Positions 1-9,600 of a stretch of 64,000 nucleotides of DNA are shown piece after piece. The position numbers and the translations under genes were made by a program. The notes below the pieces were generated by a model. It was not told the origin of the DNA, searched no databases, and saw only the letters and a program-made list of their open reading frames with translations. The stretch's first letter is position 1, and each line of letters opens with the position of its first letter. The DNA is from Limoniibacter endophyticus (lineage in GTDB: Bacteria > Pseudomonadota > Alphaproteobacteria > Rhizobiales > Rhizobiaceae), in the NCBI RefSeq assembly GCF_014652835.1, contig NZ_BMZO01000001.1:372001-436000 (forward strand). The letters are read 5' to 3'.

Positions 1-34
1 TAAGCGCCTGCGCTGATTCTCGAAGCATAAAGCA

Positions 35-66
35 GAAAACCCCGGACATCGTGTTCCGGGGTTTTC
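35..66. terminator. Bidirectional Rho-independent terminator
   Basis: A perfect 12-bp inverted repeat (35-46 against 55-66) encloses an 8-base loop. The stem is GC-rich in the middle and flanked by an A-run on the left and a T-run on the right, so it can work on either strand. It begins 11 bases past the stop of the DUF2155 gene on the minus strand, which is where the end of the gatB-to-DUF2155 transcript is expected. It could also end a plus-strand transcript entering from outside the window. Confidence 0.85.
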
Positions 67-76
67 TACTTCATAA

Positions 77-523
77 TCAATTAGCGGGCGCTTTCGCGGT
101 TTCCGGCGGCGGAACATTCGATTTCTGCAAACACGCCTTCAGCCACACATCGTAAACGGGGTGTTCCACGGCGCTGATGCCGGGGCTTTCTGCAAACATC
201 CAGCCGGTAAAAATGCGGCGAATCTTGCGGTCCAGAGTGATTTCATCAACCTCGACAAAGGTGGTGGTTTTAGGCTCCTCCTCATCCACGCGCGAATAAC
301 AGACGCGAGGAGTGACTTGAAGCGCACCAAATTGTACGGTCTCGCCGATATATACGTCGAAGGTGATAATGCGGCCGGTAATCTTATCGATACCAGCAAA
401 CTGCGCGACCGGATTTTCAATACGTTCGGCCTGCGCTTGAGGAACCACAGCAAGGACGGCAATGAGCGCGGCTAGAGCTGATGCTTTCAAACGCTGCATG
501 ATCATCCGTTTTCGAGTCTGCAT
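77..523 (-). CDS. DUF2155 domain-containing exported protein
   Basis: Small exported protein of the alphaproteobacterial DUF2155 family, whose molecular function is not known to me. The first ~32 residues are a Sec signal peptide: basic start, an Ala/Leu-rich core and a probable cleavage after AQA. The mature part holds the family's tell-tale stretches, including RVCYSR and, near the C-terminus, VEHPVYDVWLKAC; the two cysteines may form a disulfide. It follows the NDUFA12 gene by about 87 bases and is the last gene before a strong terminator. The ATG at 523 is used because GGGGGCGG precedes it; a start at 505 would still leave a signal peptide. Confidence 0.85.
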   Translation of the reverse strand: MQTRKRMIMQRLKASALAALIAVLAVVPQAQAERIENPVAQFAGIDKITGRIITFDVYIGETVQFGALQVTPRVCYSRVDEEEPKTTTFVEVDEITLDRKIRRIFTGWMFAESPGISAVEHPVYDVWLKACLQKSNVPPPETAKAPAN

Positions 524-610
524 CCGCCCCCACTCTCCTTATCAGAATACTTGACGGATAAGCCTCGTAACCGCTTCATACGTCAAAAACGAGGCATGCT
601 AGCCAGCAGC

Positions 611-1006
611 TTAATCGCCAGGTGTCCAGGCGTCGTAGTCGCCGGTGACGCGCGGACGCGTACCGTTGCTGGTCATTGATCCCTTGGGGCGATAGGCCTC
701 CGGCGAACCGGTCAGATTCGGCTTGTGCGGTTTCTGCCACTCGCGCGGCTGATATTCTTCCTGGCTTGGCGCAATATCGGTTCGATGGTGCATCCAGCCG
801 TGCCAGCCCGCAGGAATAGCCGAAGCTTCTGCATAACCATTGAAGATGACCCAGCGACGCGGACGGCCTTCATTATCTTTCGGACCTTCGTAATAGCTAT
901 TACCGAATTCGTCCTGACCGATCTTATTACCAAAGCGCCACGTGTAGAAGCGCGTTCCGATCGTCTGTCCGTTCCACCAGGTGAATACCTGCTTGAGAAT
1001 GCTCAT
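611..1006 (-). CDS. NADH:ubiquinone oxidoreductase subunit NDUFA12 family protein
   Basis: Homologue of the mitochondrial complex I supernumerary subunit NDUFA12 (B17.2), found as an extra subunit of alphaproteobacterial complex I at the foot of the peripheral arm. The 131-residue protein shows the family core: WNGQTIGTRFYTWRFGNKIG, then DEFGNSYYEG, RRWVIFNGYAEASAIP and GWHGWMHH. I start it at the ATG at 1006; the reading frame stays open to 1078, but that extension has no family match. It lies 81 bases after a GNAT gene and before DUF2155. No other nuo genes are in the window, so this is a stand-alone locus. Confidence 0.93.
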   Translation of the reverse strand: MSILKQVFTWWNGQTIGTRFYTWRFGNKIGQDEFGNSYYEGPKDNEGRPRRWVIFNGYAEASAIPAGWHGWMHHRTDIAPSQEEYQPREWQKPHKPNLTGSPEAYRPKGSMTSNGTRPRVTGDYDAWTPGD

Positions 1007-1087
1007 CTCACGGTCCTCGCAAACGGCATAAAGCCGCCATAGTCCTTCAATTCCTGCGCAGGGCTTTGCACCCGGCACAGCTTTATG

Positions 1088-1552
1088 TCAATCGCGCAGT
1101 TTCATTTTGAAGCCCGCATGGCTATGCGAAAAGCCCAGGCGTTCATAAAAACGGTGGGCATCCACACGGACATTGTTAGACATAAGCTGTATAAGACGTA
1201 CGTCTTCACTTTTTGCCTTGTCGATCGCGAATGTGATCATTCTGGCACCGATCCCACGACCGCGCATCGTGCTTTTCGTCTGCACCGCTTCGATGATCAT
1301 GTTCCTGGAGCCCCGTGCCGTCATCGACCTGACGAAGGTCAACTGAAACGTTCCCACCACCTGGCCATCCATCTCAGCAACGTAAAGCGTATCATTGGTG
1401 CTCTGCTCAATTTCGATGAATGCGCGACGATAGCCGGGCAAGGCATCTGCGCCTGTAGTGTCACCATGACCGCCTAGCGCATCATCGGCAAAGAGCGCAA
1501 CGATTGCTTCAACGTCGCTCTTTTTAGCCTCGCGGATAATTAGCTCGCTCAC
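1088..1552 (-). CDS. GNAT family N-acetyltransferase
   Basis: Acetyl-CoA-dependent N-acetyltransferase of the GNAT fold, substrate unknown. The acetyl-CoA-binding motif A is visible as RGRGIGARMITFAID around residues 98-112, preceded by the beta-strand GTFQLTFV. The C-terminal HRFYERLGFSHSHAGF is the usual GNAT ending. The start is a GTG at 1552, two bases after the stop of the preceding GNAT gene, so it is probably translated together with it in the gatB operon. The tandem acetyltransferases share the fold but little sequence. Confidence 0.85.
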   Translation of the reverse strand: MSELIIREAKKSDVEAIVALFADDALGGHGDTTGADALPGYRRAFIEIEQSTNDTLYVAEMDGQVVGTFQLTFVRSMTARGSRNMIIEAVQTKSTMRGRGIGARMITFAIDKAKSEDVRLIQLMSNNVRVDAHRFYERLGFSHSHAGFKMKLRD

Positions 1553-1554
1553 TT

Positions 1555-2052
1555 TCAGTCCGCCCAGAGAATTGGTCGCTCAAGCGTCACGGTCGTGAAG
1601 CCTTCCATCGGTCCTGGCTCCGACTTTACGCGGGCGAAGCCTTGAGCCAGGCAATAGGAGATAGCACGCACATTCTGCTCCTCAACTTCGAGGCGGATGC
1701 GTTCAGCGTCGGGAAAGCAGCCCTCTATCTCGTCGAGAAGGCCGGTGCCTATGCCCTGCCCCTGCAACTCCGGGAGCACATAGAGCTGGCGCAAGATAAT
1801 TGTCTTGCCACCGTCAATCGCTTCGGCGAAGACCACACCGCCGATGCGCTTTCCGTCGTCAGCCAGCAGGAATTCCGACTGCGGCTTCTCGATGTATCGC
1901 GAAAGAACACTGATGGAATGCCACTCATCGGTAATGCGCGCCACGGCATCTGGACCGTAGATCATGTCATAGGTCGCGTGCCACGTCTCCGCGAGTAGCG
2001 AGCGCACTGCCGCCAGATCGCTCTTGGCGACAGTGCGTGCAAAGAACATCAT
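1555..2052 (-). CDS. GNAT family N-acetyltransferase
   Basis: Second GNAT-fold acetyltransferase, substrate unknown. Motif A reads [16 protein letters not shown] (about residues 96-111), preceded by the strand LRQLYVLPE, and the C-terminus shows [13 protein letters not shown]. Its start overlaps the stop of gatB by four bases (ATGA), a sign of translational coupling, and the next GNAT gene starts two bases after it. A link to aminoacyl-tRNA or ribosomal-protein acetylation would be a guess from the gatB neighbour only. Confidence 0.85.
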   Translation of the reverse strand: MMFFARTVAKSDLAAVRSLLAETWHATYDMIYGPDAVARITDEWHSISVLSRYIEKPQSEFLLADDGKRIGGVVFAEAIDGGKTIILRQLYVLPELQGQGIGTGLLDEIEGCFPDAERIRLEVEEQNVRAISYCLAQGFARVKSEPGPMEGFTTVTLERPILWAD

Positions 2053-3551
2053 TCGACAATTCCGAGCTTTGTCTTGACGAGATCGTTAACTGCTTGCGGG
2101 TTGGCCTTGCCGCCAGTTGCCTTCATCACCTGGCCGACGAACCAGCCGGCCATGGAAGGCTTTGCCTTGGCCTGTTCGGCCTTGTCCGGATTGGCGGCGA
2201 TGACATCCTCAACAGCCTTTTCGATAGCACCAGTATCGGTAACCTGCTTCATGCCGCGGCTCTCGACGATCCCGGCAGGGTCCCCACCTTCGTTCCAGAC
2301 GATTTCGAACAAATCCTTGGCGATCTTGCCGGAAATCGTGCCCTGCTTGATGAGATCGATGATCGCACCAAGCTGTTCTGGCGAGACCGGAGACTCTTCA
2401 ATATCCTTGCCAGCCTTGTTCAGCGCACCGAGCAGATCATTGATGACCCAATTGGCAGCAGCCTTGCCGTCACGTCCCTTTGCAACGTTCTCGAAATAAT
2501 CGGCAATCGCTTTTTCGGATACGAGAATCGACGCGTCATAGGCCGATAGCCCCATCGAATTGGTCAGGCGCTCCCGCTTGACATCCGGTAGTTCCGGCAG
2601 GTCCTTAGCCAGATCGTCCACATAAGCCTGATCGAATTCGAGCGGCAAGAGGTCCGGATCCGGGAAATAGCGGTAGTCATGTGCTTCTTCCTTGGAACGC
2701 ATGGACCGCGTTTCACCCTTGGTCGGATCGAAGAGACGCGTTTCCTGCACGACGTCTCCACCATCCTCGATAAGCGCGATCTGGCGGCGAGCCTCATACT
2801 CGATGGCTTGACCGACAAAACGGATCGAGTTGACGTTCTTGATCTCACACCGCGTACCGAACGCACCGCCCGGTCTGCGCACGGAAACGTTGACGTCGGC
2901 GCGCATCGAACCCTCGTCCATGTTGCCGTCGCAGGTACCAAGGTAGCGCACGATCGTGCGCAGCTTGGTAAGATAGGCCTTCGCCTCATCAGACGATCGA
3001 ATGTCGGGCTTCGACACGATTTCCATCAGCGCCACACCGGAGCGGTTCAAATCGACATAAGACATGGTCGGATGCTGATCGTGCATGGACTTGCCCGCAT
3101 CCTGCTCCAGATGCAGGCGCTCGACGCCGATCTCGATCTCCTCGAACGCGCCTTTATTATCGGGGCCGACGGATACCTTGACGACGCCTTCTCCGACAAT
3201 GGGCTGCTTGAACTGCGAGATCTGGTAGCCCTGGGGCAAATCAGGATAGAAATAGTTCTTGCGATCAAAAACGGACTTGAGATTGATCTGGGCATTCAAA
3301 CCAAGCCCGGTGCGGATCGCCTGACGCACGCATTCCTCGTTGATGACAGGCAGCATACCGGGCATGGCCGCATCGACGAGACTCACATTATTATTCGGTT
3401 CGGCACCGAACGTCGTAGACGCACCTGAAAACAATTTGGCTTCGGAGGTGACTTGCGCATGTACTTCCATGCCGATGACGATTTCCCAGTCACCGGTCGC
3501 GCCAGAAATGAAGCGTTTCGGATCGGGTGTGCGCGTATCAACAAGGGTCAT
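2049..3551 (-). CDS. gatB: Asp-tRNA(Asn)/Glu-tRNA(Gln) amidotransferase subunit B
   Basis: GatB subunit of the GatCAB amidotransferase, which phosphorylates Glu-tRNA(Gln) or Asp-tRNA(Asn) and replaces the acid with an amide using ammonia supplied by GatA. The 500-residue length is normal. Signatures are [12 protein letters not shown] near residue 25, [12 protein letters not shown] near 105 and [18 protein letters not shown] in the catalytic domain; the C-terminal 150 residues form the tRNA-binding helical/YqeY-like tail. gatA and gatC are not in the window. The gltX gene at 21.7-23.1 kb fits the same indirect route to Gln-tRNA. First gene of an operon with two GNAT genes. Confidence 0.97.
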   Translation of the reverse strand: MTLVDTRTPDPKRFISGATGDWEIVIGMEVHAQVTSEAKLFSGASTTFGAEPNNNVSLVDAAMPGMLPVINEECVRQAIRTGLGLNAQINLKSVFDRKNYFYPDLPQGYQISQFKQPIVGEGVVKVSVGPDNKGAFEEIEIGVERLHLEQDAGKSMHDQHPTMSYVDLNRSGVALMEIVSKPDIRSSDEAKAYLTKLRTIVRYLGTCDGNMDEGSMRADVNVSVRRPGGAFGTRCEIKNVNSIRFVGQAIEYEARRQIALIEDGGDVVQETRLFDPTKGETRSMRSKEEAHDYRYFPDPDLLPLEFDQAYVDDLAKDLPELPDVKRERLTNSMGLSAYDASILVSEKAIADYFENVAKGRDGKAAANWVINDLLGALNKAGKDIEESPVSPEQLGAIIDLIKQGTISGKIAKDLFEIVWNEGGDPAGIVESRGMKQVTDTGAIEKAVEDVIAANPDKAEQAKAKPSMAGWFVGQVMKATGGKANPQAVNDLVKTKLGIVE

Positions 3552-3614
3552 GGGTCATCCGAGAAAAAGTGTCATGTCAGATTGCTCCGCACTGGCTAGT
3601 CCAAAGCGGGCCGT

Positions 3615-3633
3615 GGCGCAAGATCGTTGCGCC
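3615..3633. repeat. Small GC-rich inverted repeat between the CBS gene and gatB
   Basis: Perfect 7-bp arms (ggcgcaa and ttgcgcc) flank a 5-base loop in the 105-bp gap between the CBS-protein stop and the gatB start. No T-run follows on either strand, so it is not a standard terminator. It may be an mRNA hairpin or a dimeric operator upstream of gatB. Confidence 0.4.
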
Positions 3634-3656
3634 TCAGAATCCCCGTTAAGTGGGCA

Positions 3657-4088
3657 TCAGGCAGAAGCTATGTATGCTTTCATATGCTCAGCCTCCTGCT
3701 CGACTTCGCTGATCCGCCATTTTACGACGTCGCCGATGGACACGATGCCATCGAGCATGCCGTTCTTCTCTACAGGCAGATGACGGAAGCGACCATGGGT
3801 CATGACGCGCATCAAATCGTCCAGCGTATCCTCTTCCTTGCAGGTCTTGACCGCACTCGTCATGACGCTGGCAACCGAGTGCGACCCGACATCCGCGCCA
3901 TGCTTGGCCATTGCACGAACAATATCACGCTCCGACAAGATTCCGACGATGCGCCCATCGACTCCCAAAACGACAAGCGCACCGACGCCCTTTTCCGCCA
4001 GAAGCGTAACGGCATCTACGAGAGTTTTAGTACCTTCGATAGTAAAGACACCATGGCCTTTATCTTCCAGGATCAGTCTGACTGACAT
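3657..4088 (-). CDS. CBS domain-containing protein
   Basis: Stand-alone protein of 143 residues made of two CBS motifs (about residues 8-62 and 72-128), which pair into a Bateman module that usually binds adenine nucleotides. Visible motifs are GALVVLGVDGRIVGILSERD in the first repeat and RHLPVEKNGMLDGIVSIGD in the second. No catalytic domain is attached, so a sensory or regulatory role is inferred; the partner is unknown. The start is the ATG at 4088 because GGAGG stands seven bases upstream; the frame is open for eight more codons. It lies 75 bases downstream of the rhomboid gene on the same strand. Confidence 0.9.
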   Translation of the reverse strand: MSVRLILEDKGHGVFTIEGTKTLVDAVTLLAEKGVGALVVLGVDGRIVGILSERDIVRAMAKHGADVGSHSVASVMTSAVKTCKEEDTLDDLMRVMTHGRFRHLPVEKNGMLDGIVSIGDVVKWRISEVEQEAEHMKAYIASA

Positions 4089-4163
4089 GCTATCCTCCAC
4101 CTTGTCCCTCATCCATGGTGCGACTAGTTGAAGGAGAAGGCAAGATCATAAGCTGCGGCAAAC

Positions 4164-4868
4164 TTAGGCGTAGCTTCGGTCTCGACGCGGCGTAAAGGCG
4201 TCAATGACAAGAAAACCGGCAAGAAAACCGCCGACATGAGCTTCCCACGCGATCTGCGAAACATTGCCACCTCCTACACCCACCATGCCCGTCACAAAGT
4301 TGACCGCGAACCAGATCAGCACGAAGGTCAGAACTGGTCGGTAGCGCAGGCATTCGATATGGCCGAGCGGCTCGCCCTGAAAGGCCGGCATGCGGCCCGA
4401 ACGGTCGATCTGGAAGCCGAAACGAGCCGCAGCTCCCATCATGCCTGAAATTGCACCGGATGCCCCGACAACCGGCACCATTTCGCCCGTGTGCAGGAAA
4501 TAGTGGAGCGCTACGGCACAGAGCGAAGAAAAAAGCCAGAAACCCAGAAAGCGCGCAGTGCCTAGTCGGGTAACCAGCGGCGAACCGAAGGCGGCGAGCC
4601 AAACAGAATTAATGATGAGGTGCGCCCAGGATGCATGAAGAAAGGCGTAAGTGAATGGCGACGTGAGCCACGACATGTCCCACCCGCCATATTCCGGTAG
4701 ATAGCGCGCAGGGATGAATGCCCCATAAAGCATCATCGCAATGTATCCATCGCTGTCGAGAACATATTCCTGAAGGATGAAACTGAACGCGCAAATGGCG
4801 ATCAAGGCCGTGATGATGCCGGGAATATTGAAAAGCGGCTCGCCGCGCCCGCCTGTTGAATCGTTCAT
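4164..4868 (-). CDS. Rhomboid family intramembrane serine protease
   Basis: Six-helix membrane protease that cuts substrates within or near the bilayer. The catalytic serine is S137 in VVGASGAIS and its partner is H211 in WEAHVGGFLAG; the oxyanion-region residues H83 and N87 are present in HASWAHLIINSVW. All residues needed for activity are therefore there. Hydrophobic segments cover about residues 17-35, 72-95, 107-127, 133-150, 178-197 and 208-224. The start codon lies only 42 bases after a terminator-like hairpin transcribed in the same direction (4911-4943), so expression may be attenuated or driven from a very short promoter region. Natural substrate unknown. Confidence 0.93.
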   Translation of the reverse strand: MNDSTGGRGEPLFNIPGIITALIAICAFSFILQEYVLDSDGYIAMMLYGAFIPARYLPEYGGWDMSWLTSPFTYAFLHASWAHLIINSVWLAAFGSPLVTRLGTARFLGFWLFSSLCAVALHYFLHTGEMVPVVGASGAISGMMGAAARFGFQIDRSGRMPAFQGEPLGHIECLRYRPVLTFVLIWFAVNFVTGMVGVGGGNVSQIAWEAHVGGFLAGFLVIDAFTPRRDRSYA

Positions 4869-4910
4869 GAATGTCTCTCGGTGCTGGAGATGCTCGTGCA
4901 GGATAAATGG

Positions 4911-4943
4911 TAAAAAAAGGCCGCCAGGTCAAACCGGGCGGCC
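4911..4943 (-). terminator. Rho-independent terminator upstream of the rhomboid gene
   Basis: On the minus strand a 7-bp GC stem (4937-4943 with 4919-4925) is extended past a single mismatch by three more pairs (4933-4935 with 4927-4929). It is followed directly by seven T residues (the A-run 4912-4918 on the plus strand). This is a textbook intrinsic terminator, yet it sits 42 bases before the rhomboid start codon and after no recognised gene, so it must end either a small RNA or a leader transcript. Confidence 0.8.
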
Positions 4944-5025
4944 GAGTTCCACTGCACAACGAACTTGGAGGTCTCCAGGAACAAATGTCTGTTCCCACTG
5001 GATAATCAAGTTGGCCCTCATCTTA
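4911..5025 (-). ncRNA. Candidate small RNA or attenuator leader
   Basis: The 330-bp gap between the rhomboid start and the divergent PAS gene contains, reading the minus strand, a hairpin with perfect 6-bp arms GGAACA/TGTTCC (4995-4990 with 4983-4978), a short TGGAG/CTCCA repeat that displays an ACCTCC sequence complementary to a ribosome binding site, and the strong terminator at 4911-4943. That order is typical of ~100-nt trans-acting small RNAs in Rhizobiales, and equally of a transcription attenuator for the rhomboid gene. The 5' end is a guess. I cannot assign it to a named family. The remainder (5026-5198) is AT-rich promoter-like DNA with no gene that I see. Confidence 0.45.
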
Positions 5026-5198
5026 CGCGAACCGGCGGGGAGCGCAACAGTAAGCTTTTATTAACCTTAATTCGTAAGTTTCATGAACAAAGAATTAATA
5101 CACCTGTGCCGCGCGGCGCATTTCAGTCATAAGATTAGGTCAAATCTATAAACAAGATATGTTGCGCGAACTCTGCGTAACCGCGGCGGACATTATAA

Positions 5199-5792
5199 AT
5201 GTATCTTCAAGGCTCCCTGAATCTTCTGCAGCAGTGGGAAAGATGGCGCGGTCGGAACGTGGTGCCAGCACGTCACGATATTAAGCCGCTCGACGTCAAG
5301 ACGCTGCTGCGCGATATGTTCATTCTGGATATTGATGCCGATGCACACGTTAATTTTCGTCTTGCCGGTACGAGGCTTTGCTCGGCCTTTGGACGAGAAC
5401 TCCGCAGTACCGCTTTCGCAACGCTGTGGCAGCGTATCGACCAGCCCGTAATGCTTAACAAGCTTGGACGAGTGATCACGGATCGCGAAGCAGATGCGCT
5501 CGATGTCGTCGGCGTAACGGGCACAGGACGCGAAGTTGCTTACGAAATTGCATTCTTCCCCTTGCTGCGCGAAGGCGAAACGCACCACGTTCTCGGCCTG
5601 GCTACGCCAAAGGCCCTGCCATATTGGTTCGCCTCGGAACTTCTCCTCGGATTTCGCAGCCTCTCCGCCCGGACGCCTAAACCGGATTTTCTAGATGTCC
5701 GCGAACGTGTCTCACGCGGTCGCCTACCCCCGATGCACATCAATGCGCGGCAGGTCGGCCACCTAACGGTGTACGACGGCGGGAAGTCATAA
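5199..5792 (+). CDS. PAS domain-containing protein
   Basis: Cytoplasmic protein of 197 residues whose N-terminal ~150 residues resemble the alphaproteobacterial PAS_5 family: LLQQWERWRGRNVVPARHDI, then DIDADAHVNFRLAGTRLCSAFGREL and, in the second half, a beta-rich EIAFFPLLREGETHHVLGLA. It has no kinase, cyclase or DNA-binding domain, so it most likely senses or relays a signal through protein contacts. The gene stands alone, divergent from the rhomboid gene and 195 bases before the PilZ gene. No good ribosome binding site is visible before the ATG at 5199. Confidence 0.8.
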   Translation: MYLQGSLNLLQQWERWRGRNVVPARHDIKPLDVKTLLRDMFILDIDADAHVNFRLAGTRLCSAFGRELRSTAFATLWQRIDQPVMLNKLGRVITDREADALDVVGVTGTGREVAYEIAFFPLLREGETHHVLGLATPKALPYWFASELLLGFRSLSARTPKPDFLDVRERVSRGRLPPMHINARQVGHLTVYDGGKS

Positions 5793-5987
5793 GTAATCCT
5801 CCGAAATCTGAAATGATTTTAGCTATTTAGCTCTTACTTAGGAAAATGTAGGCGAAGGCTCTTTCCCTGTAACTTACCCTACGTTAAGACGAACCTGCCA
5901 TAGTACCCTCACCTACGGAAAGACGTAGCGACCAAGGCTGATGGCTTTCAGAGCATGACGAGACGGCTGGTGAGGATTGAGACTAAA

Positions 5988-6593
5988 ATGATGACAAACC
6001 AGATACAGATCGACGGAGGTCTTGCCGAACGGCGCCAGAATCAACGCGTGCGTATCAACGTCACGGGGCGCTACATGCTGGAGGACCATCAAGATTACGA
6101 ATGCCTCGTTACCGAAATGTCGCGTGGAGACATGCTACTGCAAACGGCCAAGGTGGGAAATGTAGGCGAACGCGTTATAGTCTATCTTGATCATTTCGGA
6201 CGCCTTGAAGGCACGATCGAACGCATTCTGGCCGACGGCTTCAGCCTGGCCGTGCACGGAAGCGATCACAAGAAAGATAAGCTCGACGCCCAACTGAACT
6301 GGTTCATAAATAAGGACAAGCACGGACTTCCTGAAGATCGTCGCCACGCACGTATGGCCCCGAAAAATTCGAACAATGTTCTGCGCTTGGACGACGGACG
6401 CGAGTATCATTGTGAGATCATCGATCTGTCGCTTTCGGGTGCCGGTATCCGGCTCGAAATCCGCCCGTCCATCGGGACACATGTTGCGCTCGGCTCAATG
6501 ACGGGAAAAATAGTGCGCCATTTCGAAGACGGCGTCGCCATCCAGTTCGATGATGTTCAGGACCAGGAGACCTTAGACCAGAACTTCCGTTAA
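5988..6593 (+). CDS. Tandem PilZ domain protein (probable c-di-GMP effector)
   Basis: Protein of about 201 residues carrying two PilZ-like modules. The first begins with ERRQNQRVRINV and the second with EDRRHARMAP, matching the RxxxR part of the c-di-GMP motif. The second also has the matching DLSLSGAG (D-x-S-x-x-G), while the first has the looser TEMSRGD, so the C-terminal copy is the more likely ligand binder. The protein has no membrane segment or output domain. The frame opens at 5955, but I prefer the double ATG at 5988/5991, which has a GAG six bases upstream and removes a poorly conserved basic extension. It is transcribed alone. Confidence 0.85.
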   Translation: MMTNQIQIDGGLAERRQNQRVRINVTGRYMLEDHQDYECLVTEMSRGDMLLQTAKVGNVGERVIVYLDHFGRLEGTIERILADGFSLAVHGSDHKKDKLDAQLNWFINKDKHGLPEDRRHARMAPKNSNNVLRLDDGREYHCEIIDLSLSGAGIRLEIRPSIGTHVALGSMTGKIVRHFEDGVAIQFDDVQDQETLDQNFR

Positions 6594-6637
6594 TTCATTC
6601 AGTTAGGAAATTCTCCTAATGTACCCACTGAAGATCC

Positions 6638-9600
6638 TCATCTATATTCAAAGATCGATCTGAAGATGCCGGGCGCAACCGCCGATAGCGGATTCAACTC
6701 CAACGTCGGTGAGTCGAACAAGCCGGTAAGGCGATAGGTGACACCGATCAGCCCCCGGTCGCGACCATTGCCGAGCAGCGCACCGATTACCGGAATTTCG
6801 CCGAAAACGCGATTGAGCCCGTAGGCGGGCATAAACGTGCCTGTCATGTTAATCCGGTTGTTCGCGTCGATAAGCGTTCCCTGGAAGGTAGAGCCGATTT
6901 CCGGTCCGCGTACTACGCCCTGACTAATATCGATACGGCCGCCCGAAAAGGAAAGGAGCGCTTCCCCACGCTGAAACTGTACGCGCGTCGTATCCAACTG
7001 GCGATTAATAGCCTGATTGAGGCTCCGTTTGTCGCCAGGCGGTGTGCCTGAGACGAGAGACTTTAACTTTGGCTCGTTGACGACGAGAAAATTGTCTATT
7101 GCGAGTTGGCCGCCATAGCTGCCCCGTCCCGACTGCGACAACGCAAAAAGCATGCTTCCGCCCTGTACGTTGCGATAGAGATCCGTGAATGAAAGCGCAG
7201 CGCCTGCGTCGCTAGTCCGCACGACAAGTTGCTTTCCTCCATTTTGCGCCTCGACAAGCGCACCTGAGGGAAATACGCCCCGCATTGAAACGACCCCTGT
7301 CACTGGATGCGTACCGCTGTAATCGAGACGGAAACCATTAATGCTCTGCCCTCCAAAGCCGCGCAAGGTTTCAATGTTTGCGGAAATGCTCGTTCGCACG
7401 GCCTCGTTTGAGTCGCCTCCGCTACCGCCAGTACCAGGTGCCGCCAGATAATGTTTGATAAGCGCTCGAGCATCCAGCGCGCTGCCATTAGCCCCAATTC
7501 TATAGCCACCCTTGGAGCGGGCGATCGTAACGGAGAAATTATCGCCATCATTGAGCTTGGCACGTGTGAGCTTCGCCTCGATCAGACTTCCTTTGTTCAA
7601 AGCGATCTGGCCGGAAGCGCCGAAGGACTTCCCGACGAGATTGAAATCCTGCAACGTCTTTCGATCACCGTCCTGCACGAGATTAAAACTCGCTTTGGCT
7701 GCGACGCCTTTCCCCTTGCTCCATCCTATCCATGGCAGGGACAATGTAGCGTTCGCCATGTCGATCGTCACAGCGTAGCCGCCTTCATCACGAAGACTTG
7801 CCTCGACATTGACCGGACCGCTGACCATCTCCCCGAGTCCCGGAACGAGCTTATCACGGTTTTCATCGCTGAGTGACAAAGTCACGCTGCGTTTGCGCGC
7901 CACGGCGTCTTTTCGTACCGGCTCAATAATATTGAGCTTACCCTTGACGCCGTTCAAAGATGCGTCTGCCGTAATTTGGGCCTGCTGCGGATCGACGACC
8001 AAAGTTCCATCCGCGTCCGCGATCGAGATGCCGTCAAATGGTTTGACGATTGCAAGTTTCGAGAAATCAAGAGCAACGCGCCAGGCCAGCGGCGGCATGT
8101 TCTCCACACGCGTGAGAGGCACATCGGCAACGACTCGACCTTTCGCTGTACCCGAAAGGTCCTCTGGTTGGAAAGGAAGGTCGCGAAATGCATTGAGCGG
8201 CGCCTGTGCCGCGATGCTGGCAAGTGCATCGACATCCCCCTCCAAATCAATTTCAAGCTTACCGATCAGCGGACGCTGCCCTGCATCGCGCAGCGTCAAC
8301 GTCCCATTTCCCGCCTTCACTTTCTTTCCCTTGGCATCCACAACGCCGCTTGCCAGCGCAATGTCCACATCGCTGCCCTGAAACGCTATGCGTCCAACGG
8401 CTTCGTTGACAGGAGGCAGATCGCCGACGATCGAAAAACGTGTATCGGTGACGTTGAACACGCCGCTGATTTCGTTCCTATCAAGGGGAACACCATTTCC
8501 AAGCCGCCCCGAAGCAACCTTGAAGTCAATTCGACTATCCGAGACATAGCCTTCGAAGAGATTATCCAGCACCCAGATCCGAGCACCACGAGCCGAGAAG
8601 AAGGGCCAGAGCTGTTTGACATGGCTTACAGGCATGGACGGAATGTCGAGCGTTAGCTCAATTGCAGGCGCCCCTTGCCCAAAGGCAACCCGCCCCTCTG
8701 CATAAGCCTCGCCGCCTTTGGTTCGGATTGCAATATCGTCAGCCGCAATGACATTTTTCGAGGGATCGTAGGTACCGGCGATCCTTCCGCCGAGCGGCAA
8801 GACCGGCTCGCTGGAATCCAGTGGTGACAGGCTCGCATCGTTTGTGATGAGTTCGAAACGGTAACGCGGTGTGTCCTGCGCAGAGACATCCGGCCCGATC
8901 GCACCATTGAAATTGAAATTCGACCGCCCTGTACGGATGGAAAGACTCTCGACCTCGACCTTACGCGCACCGCCTGCCAGAACGGCTCTGAAATCCACAG
9001 TCGCGGGGAGCGCATCCTGATCACCTAGATCAACCGTAACATCCGTCATGCCGCCGCTAAGCTCGATCCGCCGCCCTTCGAGTTCGTCGGCATTCTCGCC
9101 CTTGATCCGTACATTGAGGGAGCCGACGCCCTTGCGCGCCGTGATATCTTGATTGGTAGAGAATATCTGGCTCGCCTTCAGCCGGTCCGCTCCCGCTGGC
9201 GTCAGCGCCATTTCAAAACTGCGGATCGCATTGTTGCGTTCGCCAGCCAGTGCGAAGCCTTCCAGCTTGAAGACATTCTTTCCTGCCAATAGATCGACAC
9301 GCAGATCCAGTCTGCCCTTCTGGTCATAGTGCAGATTGGCATGTCGAAGGACCAAGTGCCCGAGGCCGGTTGTGGGGCTGACATCGAGTCCGACATTTTC
9401 CAGCGTGACTTCCGGAATCGTACCGCGGCGCATAGCACGAAGACCGTTATCGAGGCCATTCAGAATAACTTCCAGGCCCCTGTCAGGATCGAGCAACTGG
9501 TTTTCATCACGTATTTCAGCCAGCCACGGCCGCGAATCTTCTTCCCCTTGCGGCATTTGGGCCAGGGAAAGCTTCGCATCGCGGAACGTCAGGCTCTGAG

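Noticed and set aside
4444-4868. Possible inactive rhomboid
   Set aside because: The catalytic Ser137 and His211 and the supporting His83 and Asn87 are all present.
4929-5021. A 30-codon leader peptide frame on the minus strand ending inside the terminator loop upstream of the rhomboid gene
   Set aside because: No ribosome binding site before its ATG and no run of one amino acid as in classical attenuators. It may be chance within an RNA gene.
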